Source: Oscillospiraceae bacterium
GTDB taxonomy: Bacteria; Bacillota; Clostridia; Oscillospirales; Oscillospiraceae
Reading direction: 5' to 3'
Length of the DNA: 44,275 bases
Assembly: GCA_022804995.1 (NCBI GenBank)
Contig: JAAWUC010000004.1
Location: 1 to 44,275, forward strand
In this document: piece after piece, positions 1 to 6,181 of the stretch
Layout of the letters: each line of letters opens with the position of its first letter
Numbering within the stretch: the stretch's first letter is position 1
Position numbers and translations under genes: made by a program
The notes under the pieces: generated by a model
What the model was told of the DNA's origin: nothing
The model's input: the letters and a program-made list of their open reading frames with translations, nothing else
Database searches by the model: none

Positions 1-1536
1 GCCGTTGAGCACGAAAGCCAGATCCCGCAGCTTGAAGTAGTTGCTCCCGTCGATGGTGTACGCGTCGAAGGCCACTTCCTTCCCGTTCACCAGCACCTTG
101 GAATTCGTTGGATTGGCGCTGGGGCCCGCAGGCTTGGCAGGGGTGCTGGGGGCACTGGGGGCACTGGGGGCACTCGGGGCGGTCCAGCCGGAAGATTTTA
201 TAACACTCTTTCTGCCGTCGCCATTATAATTCTCCACCACGAAAATCCCCGGCTCGTTACAGTACCATACCGATGTAAGCTTGCAGGGCACAATCTCCGC
301 GCCGGTGGTGTCCACAAAGCCCCACTTCCCCTCAAAGTTTTCCACTGCGGCCACGCCGCCGGAGAAGTCCTCGACACTATTATACTTGGGGGATACGATC
401 TCCCGGCCTGTGCAGTCAATGAAGCCGTACCGCGTCCTGCCGGACTCGGAGCTGCGGAACCAGAAATAGCCGCTGCCGGCAGGTCCCCAATCATTCCTAT
501 CATAGTTAGGGCTTCCAGTCACCTTGCCCGTTTTGTCAATGATTCTGTAGCCGTCGCCAACTTTTACTTTCGCATATCCATCGATAAACTCCTGATCATA
601 ATTACCATCACTGTCGTACTGGCAGGGGATGACCAATACACCGGCTTCGTTCACATAACCGATTTTGCCGTCCTTGGACACACGGGCCATGCCGTCGGAA
701 AAGTGATCTGCATGCGCATAGCCCTCACTGACGATCTGCCCGGCCTTATTGACAAACCCGTACCCATTCGGCCCACTCACCGTAAACACCTCAGAAGAAA
801 TACGCTCTTCTGTAGTGTAATCGCTAATGAGAAGGTACGATTGCGGAAGCAGTTCCCTGCCCGTTGTATCAATAATCGTCCAGCGGTCGCCCAGCACCAC
901 GAACCCGAAGCCGTTCTTAAAGCTGGCCGCGTTCGCGTACTGATAGGGGATGACCATCTTGCCGGTCTTGTCTATGTAGCCGTAGTAGGCATTGGCGGAG
1001 TCGTAGACCAGGGCCAGGCCGTCGTGGAAGGGCTGGCCCCCGTATCTGACGCCCCCGAGGGGACTGTATTTATCGCTGTACTCGGCAGGAATGACCATCT
1101 TGCCGGTCTTATCTACAAAGCCGTATTTTCCTGTTTCCCTGTTTATAACTTTGGCGAGGCCCTCGTGGAAATCGCTGCTGCTGTTGGTATCTACCGAAAG
1201 ACCTTCGTCCAAGGTGAAGATCTCTTTGCCGGTTATGTCCACGGCGCGCCATACGCTGCCTTTTCTCGCCCACGCGACGCCTTCAGAGAAGCCCGTAAAA
1301 TCGTGATAGGTCTTGGGCGGGATAATTGTATTGCCATCTGTGTCAACAGCGCCATAGCCGCCGTAGCCAAGTTGCCCCACCCGAGCGACCCCCTCAGAGA
1401 AGCTTTCTAGGCTGTTACCGGCTTCCTGATATGTGTCCGGCGAAATGATCTCGGTCATGGTGGCCGCCGCTGCCGGGACCGTCAGGCCCAGGCACAACAC
1501 CAGGGCCAGCACCAGGGATAAAAGTCTTTTTCTCAT
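1..1536 (-). CDS. WG-repeat surface protein with copper-amine-oxidase-like C-terminal domain (3' end cut by window)
   Basis: The reverse strand is open without a stop from an ATG at 1536 to the window edge (512 codons). GGGAGG lies 7 bases before the ATG. The N-terminus (MRKRLLSLVLALVLCLGLTV, then PAAAA) is a signal peptide. About ten WG/KWG-type repeats follow, each of the form [Y/W]-G-[F/Y]-[V/I]-D-x-T-G-K-x-[I/V]-x-P. A low-complexity linker of repeated SAP then leads to a domain with VLVNGKEV and NYFKLRDLAFVLNG, which matches the copper amine oxidase N-terminal-like (stalk) module common in Clostridia surface proteins. WG repeats form a beta-propeller-like ligand-binding or adhesive structure. 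The protein is probably secreted or wall-associated; the ligand is unknown. Family assignment is firm, function is inference. Confidence 0.9.
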   Translation of the reverse strand, partial: MRKRLLSLVLALVLCLGLTVPAAAATMTEIISPDTYQEAGNSLESFSEGVARVGQLGYGGYGAVDTDGNTIIPPKTYHDFTGFSEGVAWARKGSVWRAVDITGKEIFTLDEGLSVDTNSSSDFHEGLAKVINRETGKYGFVDKTGKMVIPAEYSDKYSPLGGVRYGGQPFHDGLALVYDSANAYYGYIDKTGKMVIPYQYANAASFKNGFGFVVLGDRWTIIDTTGRELLPQSYLLISDYTTEERISSEVFTVSGPNGYGFVNKAGQIVSEGYAHADHFSDGMARVSKDGKIGYVNEAGVLVIPCQYDSDGNYDQEFIDGYAKVKVGDGYRIIDKTGKVTGSPNYDRNDWGPAGSGYFWFRSSESGRTRYGFIDCTGREIVSPKYNSVEDFSGGVAAVENFEGKWGFVDTTGAEIVPCKLTSVWYCNEPGIFVVENYNGDGRKSVIKSSGWTAPSAPSAPSAPSTPAKPAGPSANPTNSKVLVNGKEVAFDAYTIDGSNYFKLRDLAFVLNG

Positions 1537-1559
1537 TCTGATTCCTCCCACAATATTTG

Positions 1560-1602
1560 TTACCCTTTGGTGAACCAAAGGGTAAAGAAGGCTAGCCTTC
1601 TT
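1560..1602 (-). repeat. Two tandem hairpins in the leader of the WG-repeat gene
   Basis: Two inverted repeats lie side by side between the promoter and the ribosome site. One has an 11-bp stem (TTACCCTTTGG / CCAAAGGGTAA, loop TGAA, 1560-1585). The other is a perfect 18-bp palindrome (AAGAAGGCTAGCCTTCTT, 1585-1602). Both would be in the 5' UTR of the mRNA. They could be a regulatory leader or a small dispersed repeat. Confidence 0.6.
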
Positions 1603-1610
1603 GAATTTTT

Positions 1611-1638
1611 ATTATACCAGAATTTCCCCTGCCGTCAA
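1611..1638 (-). promoter_or_regulatory. Promoter of the WG-repeat gene
   Basis: On the reverse strand TTGACG (1638-1633), a 16-base spacer and TATAAT (1616-1611) form a sigma-A type promoter just before the two leader hairpins. Confidence 0.65.
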
Positions 1639-1684
1639 GAGCACGGAGCGCAATAATTTCCGCAGGCCGGAGCGGGCTCCACGG

Positions 1685-1713
1685 TTGACACCGGCAAAGA
1701 AATCCGATATGAT
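1685..1713 (+). promoter_or_regulatory. Promoter of the DUF362 gene
   Basis: TTGACA (1685-1690), 17 bases, TATGAT (1708-1713), about 60 bases before the start codon. Confidence 0.7.
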
Positions 1714-1774
1714 ACAAAAAGTACCGTAAGACGCGCCCGGAGGGGCCTTATCTGACGAGAGGAGTACATAAGGA

Positions 1775-2905
1775 ATGGAAAAAGCAAAGGTATATTTCAC
1801 CGATTTCCGCGTACCGGCCTACGGCGAGGGAACCGCCGTCAAGCTCAAGAAGCTGATCAAAAAGGCCGGCATCGGCGAAATTGACATGGACGGCAAGTTC
1901 GTAGCCATCAAGATGCACTTCGGCGAGCTGGGCAACCTCAGCTTTCTGCGGCCCAACTACGCCCGGGCCGTGGTGGACGTGGTAAAGGCCCTGGGGGGCA
2001 AGCCCTTCCTCACCGACTGCAACACCATGTACCCCGGAAGCCGGAAAAACGCCCTGGAGCACCTGGAGTGCGCCTGGGAGAACGGCTTTACGCCCCTGAC
2101 GGTGGGCTGTCCCGTCATCATCGCCGACGGGCTCAAGGGCACAGACGACATCGCCGTGCCGGTGGCCGGCGGCGAGTATGTCAAGGAGGCCCGCATCGGC
2201 CGGGCGGTGATGGACGCCGATATCTTCATCAGCCTGACCCACTTCAAGGGCCACGAGATGACCGGCTTCGGCGGGGCCATCAAGAACATTGGCATGGGCT
2301 GCGGCTCCCGGGCCGGCAAGAAGGAGCAGCACAGCAGCGGCAAGCCCCACATCGACGATGACGCCTGCCGGGGGTGCCGCCGGTGCCAGAAGGAGTGCGC
2401 CAACGAGGGCCTGGTTTTTGACGCCGCCCGGCGGAAGATGACCGTGGACCAGAGCCGCTGCGTGGGCTGCGGCCGGTGCCTGGGCTCCTGCAACTTCGAC
2501 GCTATCGTCTTTGACAACAATAACGCTCAGGCGGACCTCAACTGCCGCATGGCGGAGTACGCCAAGGCTGTGGTGGACGGCCGGCCCCAGTTCCATATCT
2601 CCCTGGTGGTGGACGTGTCCCCCAACTGTGACTGCCACGCCGAAAACGACGTGCCTATCCTGCCGGACATCGGGATGTTTGTGTCCACGGACCCGGTGGC
2701 CCTGGACCAGGCCTGCGTGGACGCCTGCCTGGCCGCGGCTCCTCTGCCCAACAGCCAGCTCAGCGACAATCTGGCCAAACCCGGCTTCCAGGACCTGGGC
2801 GACCACTTCACCAACTCCACCCCGGAGTCCGAGTGGAAGAGCTGTCTGGCCCACGGGGAGAAGATCGGCCTGGGCACCCGGGCATACGAGATCATCAAGC
2901 TCTGA
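1775..2905 (+). CDS. DUF362 protein with two 4Fe-4S clusters
   Basis: A 376-residue protein. Residues 1-190 carry the DUF362 fold, with conserved stretches KMHFGELGN, TDCNTMYPGSR, LTHFKGHEMTGFGGAIKN and GMGCGSRAGK. A bacterial ferredoxin insert follows, with cysteines C198/C201/C204/C208 and C229/C232/C235/C239, enough for two [4Fe-4S] clusters. The C-terminal part (from about 270) is again DUF362 (DIGMFVSTDPVALDQACVD). DUF362 proteins are cytoplasmic iron-sulfur proteins of poorly defined role, presumed to be in electron transfer. The start has AGAGGAG upstream and its own promoter. It appears to be a single-gene unit. Family assignment is secure, physiological role unknown. Confidence 0.92.
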   Translation: MEKAKVYFTDFRVPAYGEGTAVKLKKLIKKAGIGEIDMDGKFVAIKMHFGELGNLSFLRPNYARAVVDVVKALGGKPFLTDCNTMYPGSRKNALEHLECAWENGFTPLTVGCPVIIADGLKGTDDIAVPVAGGEYVKEARIGRAVMDADIFISLTHFKGHEMTGFGGAIKNIGMGCGSRAGKKEQHSSGKPHIDDDACRGCRRCQKECANEGLVFDAARRKMTVDQSRCVGCGRCLGSCNFDAIVFDNNNAQADLNCRMAEYAKAVVDGRPQFHISLVVDVSPNCDCHAENDVPILPDIGMFVSTDPVALDQACVDACLAAAPLPNSQLSDNLAKPGFQDLGDHFTNSTPESEWKSCLAHGEKIGLGTRAYEIIKL

Positions 2906-3026
2906 GGCTGAAGGCCGGGGCGCGTGCCGTCTGGTGCGCGCCCCGCAGACCGTTAAAAACACTCCCTTTTCGGATTAGCGTTGCTGAAGGCCACTTCGTC
3001 AAACCACTCGTCAAAATATCCAAAAC

Positions 3027-3056
3027 GGGCAGCCACCCATTACTGGATAGCTGCCC
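3027..3056 (-). terminator. Terminator of the small membrane protein gene
   Basis: GGGCAGC (3027-3033) pairs with GCTGCCC (3050-3056). Read on the reverse strand the hairpin is followed by GTTTTGG. It lies 17 bases past the stop codon. Confidence 0.65.
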
Positions 3057-3072
3057 AATAAACTGGAAGTTG

Positions 3073-3333
3073 TCAATCAGATTTATTTTTCATAACCGCG
3101 TTCAAAATGCAAAGTCCCATGGCTAATATAGGCAAGAGTATTCTAAGGGACAAAAAACCATCAGGACCAAAATCAAGGTTTGCATCCAAAATCAGTCCTA
3201 TGAACCATGCGGATAAAGTCGCTGTAACTGCGGTCAGGTAAACGGCCCATTTCCCTTTCAGACTGAGTATCAAGTACATCATCAATCCGAGAAATACTAA
3301 AAATAGCAAAATTGTAAATACAAACCCATCCAC
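3073..3333 (-). CDS. Small hydrophobic membrane protein
   Basis: An 86-residue protein of unknown family. Three hydrophobic segments can be seen: about 2-22 (FVFTILLFLVFLGLMMYLIL), about 29-48 (AVYLTAVTATLSAWFIGLIL) and about 58-78 (LSLRILLPILAMGLCILNAV), so it should be an integral membrane protein. The frame opens at a TTG at 3348, but GTG at 3333 is the better start because GGAGGAG lies 6 bases before it. It has its own promoter and terminator, so it is a monocistron. It is less GC-rich than its neighbours. No function can be assigned. Confidence 0.7.
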   Translation of the reverse strand: MDGFVFTILLFLVFLGLMMYLILSLKGKWAVYLTAVTATLSAWFIGLILDANLDFGPDGFLSLRILLPILAMGLCILNAVMKNKSD

Positions 3334-3367
3334 TTCAGTCTCCTCCAAATTTCCATTTGTCGAGCCG

Positions 3368-3396
3368 ATTATAGCACAGGACTCCTGTTATTTCAA
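3368..3396 (-). promoter_or_regulatory. Promoter of the small membrane protein gene
   Basis: Reverse strand: TTGAAA (3396-3391), 17 bases, TATAAT (3373-3368). Confidence 0.7.
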
Positions 3397-3532
3397 TATG
3401 CTTTAGTGGAAACCGCCGAAGTTATATCCCAGCAACACTTTTCTGAAAAGGGACTAAAAACACCTTTGTTGGCCAAGATTCGCCCCCTCGCCCTTCGTGG
3501 ACGGGCCTTAGGGCTGGGGCCGGCGGAGCCGG

Positions 3533-3709
3533 CCTCTCGCCCCCCTTGTTAAAGGGGGGAGGGCCGCGCCGAAGGCGTGGCGGGGGGATTCCCGCACCCA
3601 AGGTCCCGTCTAGCGCCAGATTTCCGATAGACGGAGGTTCCCTGCGACGAATCCCACCACCACCGCCTGCGGCGGCGGTCCCCCTCCCTTTAACAAGGGA
3701 GGCGAGAGG
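3533..3709. repeat. About 180-bp fold-back (MITE-like) intergenic element
   Basis: The ends are inverted copies of each other: CCTCTCGCCCCCCTTGTTAA at 3533-3552 continues into AAGGGGGGAGGG, and 3681-3709 reads CCCCTCCCTTTAACAAGGGA then GGCGAGAGG. Inside, GGATTC (3586-3591) faces GAATCC (3648-3653), and GC-rich arms lie between. The whole could fold into one long hairpin. It has no protein-coding content and fills most of the 3397-3785 gap; the rest of that gap shows nothing recognisable. The layout is that of a non-autonomous palindromic repeat. Confidence 0.75.
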
Positions 3710-3785
3710 ATCGTGCTGTCTTGTTAGACAGTAGAACTATCGGACTTTTTCGATACGCTGTGGAGTGCGTGCCCCATTCTGCCGT

Positions 3786-4721
3786 CTACAGGTGCCGCAG
3801 GCTCGTCCGATAGGCCCGCAGGGACCCTTCATCGGCGGTAGCGAGCAGCTCCCCCAGATAGCCGGCCAGCCGCTCCCGGTCCCCGGGCAGCTCCCCCCGG
3901 ACCTGGATGAGGTTGGACGCGCCCTCCGTCGCGATGCAGGTAGGGATGGTCAGGCGCTCAATGAGGACCTTCAGCTCCGCCAGCTTCTCCAGCTCGCTCT
4001 CCTCTGTCCAGCTCCCCCGCTGAATCTCCCGCCAGAGCTCGGACTCCGGGAAGATGGTCAGCATGGACGCGCCGATCATCCGGGGATGGGTCCGGTTGAA
4101 GACCTCTGCGCTGCGCCGTGCGCCCTCCTCCCCGCGCCCCGCGCCGGAGATGCCGGTGAGATAGAAAAAATTGTAGGTCATCCCCGCCTCGTCCAGCCGC
4201 CGGGCCTGCTGTACAATGTCCTCCGGCCCGTAGCCCTTGTTCATAAAGGCCAAAGCCTCCCCGTCGCCGGTCTCCACGCCGATGGTGAGCCCGTCGTACC
4301 CCAGCTCCCGGAGGGCGCGCAGCTCCTCCCCGCTCTTGGGCGCGATGTCTGTGACCCGGGCGAAGCAGCCGATGGTCTCGATTCCCGGAAAGTACCGGTG
4401 AATCATATCGGCAATGGCCCCCAGCTTCTCAGGGTGGAGGACGAAGGGATTCGCCCCCGTCAGGAAGGCCCGGCGTGGAAACGGGGGCCTTGGAAGCGAC
4501 TGGAGGCGTGCGGAGAGCTGCATCATAGGGTCGGTATACAGGAGCTGTGCCTCCCGCAGATCCTCCTCAATTTCGCTCAGGGGCGACATCCGGAAGCGGA
4601 AGGGCAGGTCCTCGTACAGGGTGCAGAATTTGCAGGCGTGGTGGGTACAGCCGGCGGTGGCCTGCAGCAGCAGCGAGTACGCCTCGTAAGGCGGGCGCCA
4701 GATGGTTCCTTCAAAGTGCAT
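3786..4721 (-). CDS. Radical SAM protein
   Basis: A 311-residue protein. C25, C30 and C33 (GCTHHACKFC) form a CX4CX2C cluster motif near the N-terminus, a spacing seen in one family of clostridial Fe-S oxidoreductases in place of CX3CX2C. GLTIGVETGDGEAL (about 144-157) and FFYLTGISGAGRGEE (about 185-200) match the SAM-binding strands of a radical SAM TIM barrel. AGAGGAG precedes the ATG at 4721. It is divergent from the HxlR regulator, with 134 bases between the two starts, so it is a plausible regulatory target. The substrate cannot be told from sequence, and no auxiliary cluster domain is visible. Confidence 0.9.
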   Translation of the reverse strand: MHFEGTIWRPPYEAYSLLLQATAGCTHHACKFCTLYEDLPFRFRMSPLSEIEEDLREAQLLYTDPMMQLSARLQSLPRPPFPRRAFLTGANPFVLHPEKLGAIADMIHRYFPGIETIGCFARVTDIAPKSGEELRALRELGYDGLTIGVETGDGEALAFMNKGYGPEDIVQQARRLDEAGMTYNFFYLTGISGAGRGEEGARRSAEVFNRTHPRMIGASMLTIFPESELWREIQRGSWTEESELEKLAELKVLIERLTIPTCIATEGASNLIQVRGELPGDRERLAGYLGELLATADEGSLRAYRTSLRHL

Positions 4722-4855
4722 ATGATCCGTCTCCTCTCAAAGGTCAGTCGGGAGCTTCCCGCTGGCGTTATGGTACATCCTCCGCCGGATCAATACAAGT
4801 ACGCAACTTTTTTAGTGACAGTATCCTTTTTTGTACCAATGAAAGGAGATGCGGC

Positions 4856-5242
4856 ATGAGCGGGAATAAATTTCAGACACAGGATATGATAGCCCGCTGC
4901 GTCCCCATGGCCAGCGTGCAGGCGGTGCTGGGGGGCAAGTGGAAGATTCTGATCCTCTGGTACGTAGCCCTCTATCGGGTCCAGCGGTTCGGCCAGCTCA
5001 TGCGGCGGCTGGACGGGATCACCCAGTCCTCCCTGACCAAGCAGCTGCGGGAGCTGGAGCGGGACGGGTTCCTCCACCGGGAGATCTACCGGGAAATTCC
5101 CCCCAAGGTGGAGTACTCCCTGACGGAGCTGGGGCGGAGCTTTGTGCCGGTGCTGGTCCAGATGATGCGCTGGAGCGAGGCCCACCTCTGCCCGCCGGGG
5201 TATGTCAGCCCCTACGGGGATGACATTCTCCCGCTCGAATAG
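4856..5242 (+). CDS. HxlR-family winged-helix regulator
   Basis: A 128-residue protein. The HxlR signature is clear: LGGKWKILILWYVAL (helix 1), RFGQLMRRLDGITQSSLTKQLRELERDGFL (recognition helices), then the wing REIPPKVEYSLTELGRSF. HxlR proteins are small dimeric DNA-binding regulators, often redox- or electrophile-responsive and often divergent from a target gene. Here the neighbour is the radical SAM gene. The frame is open further upstream, but ATG 4856 is right because AAAGGAG sits before it. It ends in a strong hairpin. One internal cysteine (C14) could be redox-active; that is inference. Confidence 0.9.
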   Translation: MSGNKFQTQDMIARCVPMASVQAVLGGKWKILILWYVALYRVQRFGQLMRRLDGITQSSLTKQLRELERDGFLHREIYREIPPKVEYSLTELGRSFVPVLVQMMRWSEAHLCPPGYVSPYGDDILPLE

Positions 5243-5272
5243 GAGAGGCCGCCCTTTTGGGCGGCCTCTCCT
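5241..5272. terminator. Bidirectional terminator between hxlR-like and pdaB-like genes
   Basis: A perfect 14-bp stem, AGGAGAGGCCGCCC / GGGCGGCCTCTCCT, with a TTTT loop. It separates two convergent genes and can serve both. Confidence 0.85.
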
Positions 5273-5276
5273 TGCC

Positions 5277-6038
5277 TCAGCTCTCCGCCGGGCACTGCTT
5301 CCCGGCGTGGTCCATATAGTAGTCGCAGTTCAGGATAATCTGGGAAATCGGGACGACGGTATAGCCGTTGCCCTGCAAATACTCCAGAATGGCGGGCAGG
5401 GCCTCCGGCGTGTGGATGGCGGCGTTGTGGAAGAGGCAGATGGAGCCGCTGGTCACCTTCCCCGTCACCCGCTTGGTGATGTCCGAGGCCGGCAGCTCCT
5501 TCCAGTCCAGGCTGTCCACGTCCCACTGGATGGGTTCCATGCCGATGGAGCGGATGGCGGCAATGACGTGGTCGTCGTACTCGCCGTAGGGACAGCGGAT
5601 TAAGGTGGGCCGCACGCCGGTGACGGCCTCGATCTTGTCGTTGCACTCATTGACGTCGGCGATGATCTCCTCGGTGGACAGGCTGTTGTAGTGGGCGTGG
5701 TCGGCGCTGTGGTTCATGACCTCGTGGCCCGCGTCGTGGAGGGCCTTGACGGACTCGGGGTACTTATCCACCCACTCGCCCACCACAAAGAAGGTGGCCT
5801 TCACATTGTACTTGGCCAGGATGTCAATGAGCTGCTGAGTATCCTCGTTGCCCCAGGCGGCGTCAAAGCTGATGGACACCAGCTTGTCATCCCGGTCTAC
5901 GCAGTAGATGGGCAGCTGCCGCTCCGAGGCCGAGGCCGCTACCGCCGCCGGCAGATTCACCACCCAGAAGATGGCCGCCGCCAGCAGCGCCCCCGCCAGC
6001 ACCATCAGGTGGCGCCTGCGCAGTACGAATATCTTCAT
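5277..6038 (-). CDS. pdaB: Polysaccharide deacetylase, PdaB-like (sporulation)
   Basis: A 253-residue protein with an N-terminal membrane anchor or signal (HLMVLAGALLAAAIFWVV) and a NodB homology domain. Visible motifs: SISFDAAWG (motif 1; D59 present, the usual second Asp replaced by Ala, as in PdaB relatives), NHSADHAHY (metal-binding H110, H114), RCPYGEYDD (R148) and CLFHN. PdaB in Bacillus is made in the mother cell and is needed for spore survival; a sporulation role here is inferred from family. An ATG at 6044 is only 2 bases from GGGGAGG, so the ATG at 6038 is preferred. Upstream, CATACACT at 6065-6072 on the reverse strand resembles a sigma-E/sigma-K -10 element, at low confidence. 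Confidence 0.85.
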   Translation of the reverse strand: MKIFVLRRRHLMVLAGALLAAAIFWVVNLPAAVAASASERQLPIYCVDRDDKLVSISFDAAWGNEDTQQLIDILAKYNVKATFFVVGEWVDKYPESVKALHDAGHEVMNHSADHAHYNSLSTEEIIADVNECNDKIEAVTGVRPTLIRCPYGEYDDHVIAAIRSIGMEPIQWDVDSLDWKELPASDITKRVTGKVTSGSICLFHNAAIHTPEALPAILEYLQGNGYTVVPISQIILNCDYYMDHAGKQCPAES

Positions 6039-6120
6039 TTCCATATCCTCCCCTTTTGATTTTGCTAGAGTGTATGTGCGGGAGGCGTTGTCCTATGCGC
6101 GGGATTTCCTGCGAATAGGC

Positions 6121-6149
6121 TTGAATTCCTGGGTGAGAGTATGTATAAT
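6121..6149 (+). promoter_or_regulatory. Promoter of the SLH surface protein gene
   Basis: TTGAAT (6121-6126), 17 bases, TATAAT (6144-6149), followed 33 bases later by the start codon with GGAGG before it. Confidence 0.75.
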
Positions 6150-6181
6150 AGACTCAATATTATTTCTGGAGGTTCTCGGAG

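Noticed and set aside
1-180. Short tandem repeat of GGGGGCACT near 145-180 as a possible VNTR or regulatory array
   Set aside because: It encodes the Ser-Ala-Pro linker of the WG-repeat protein in frame; it may vary in length but is coding.
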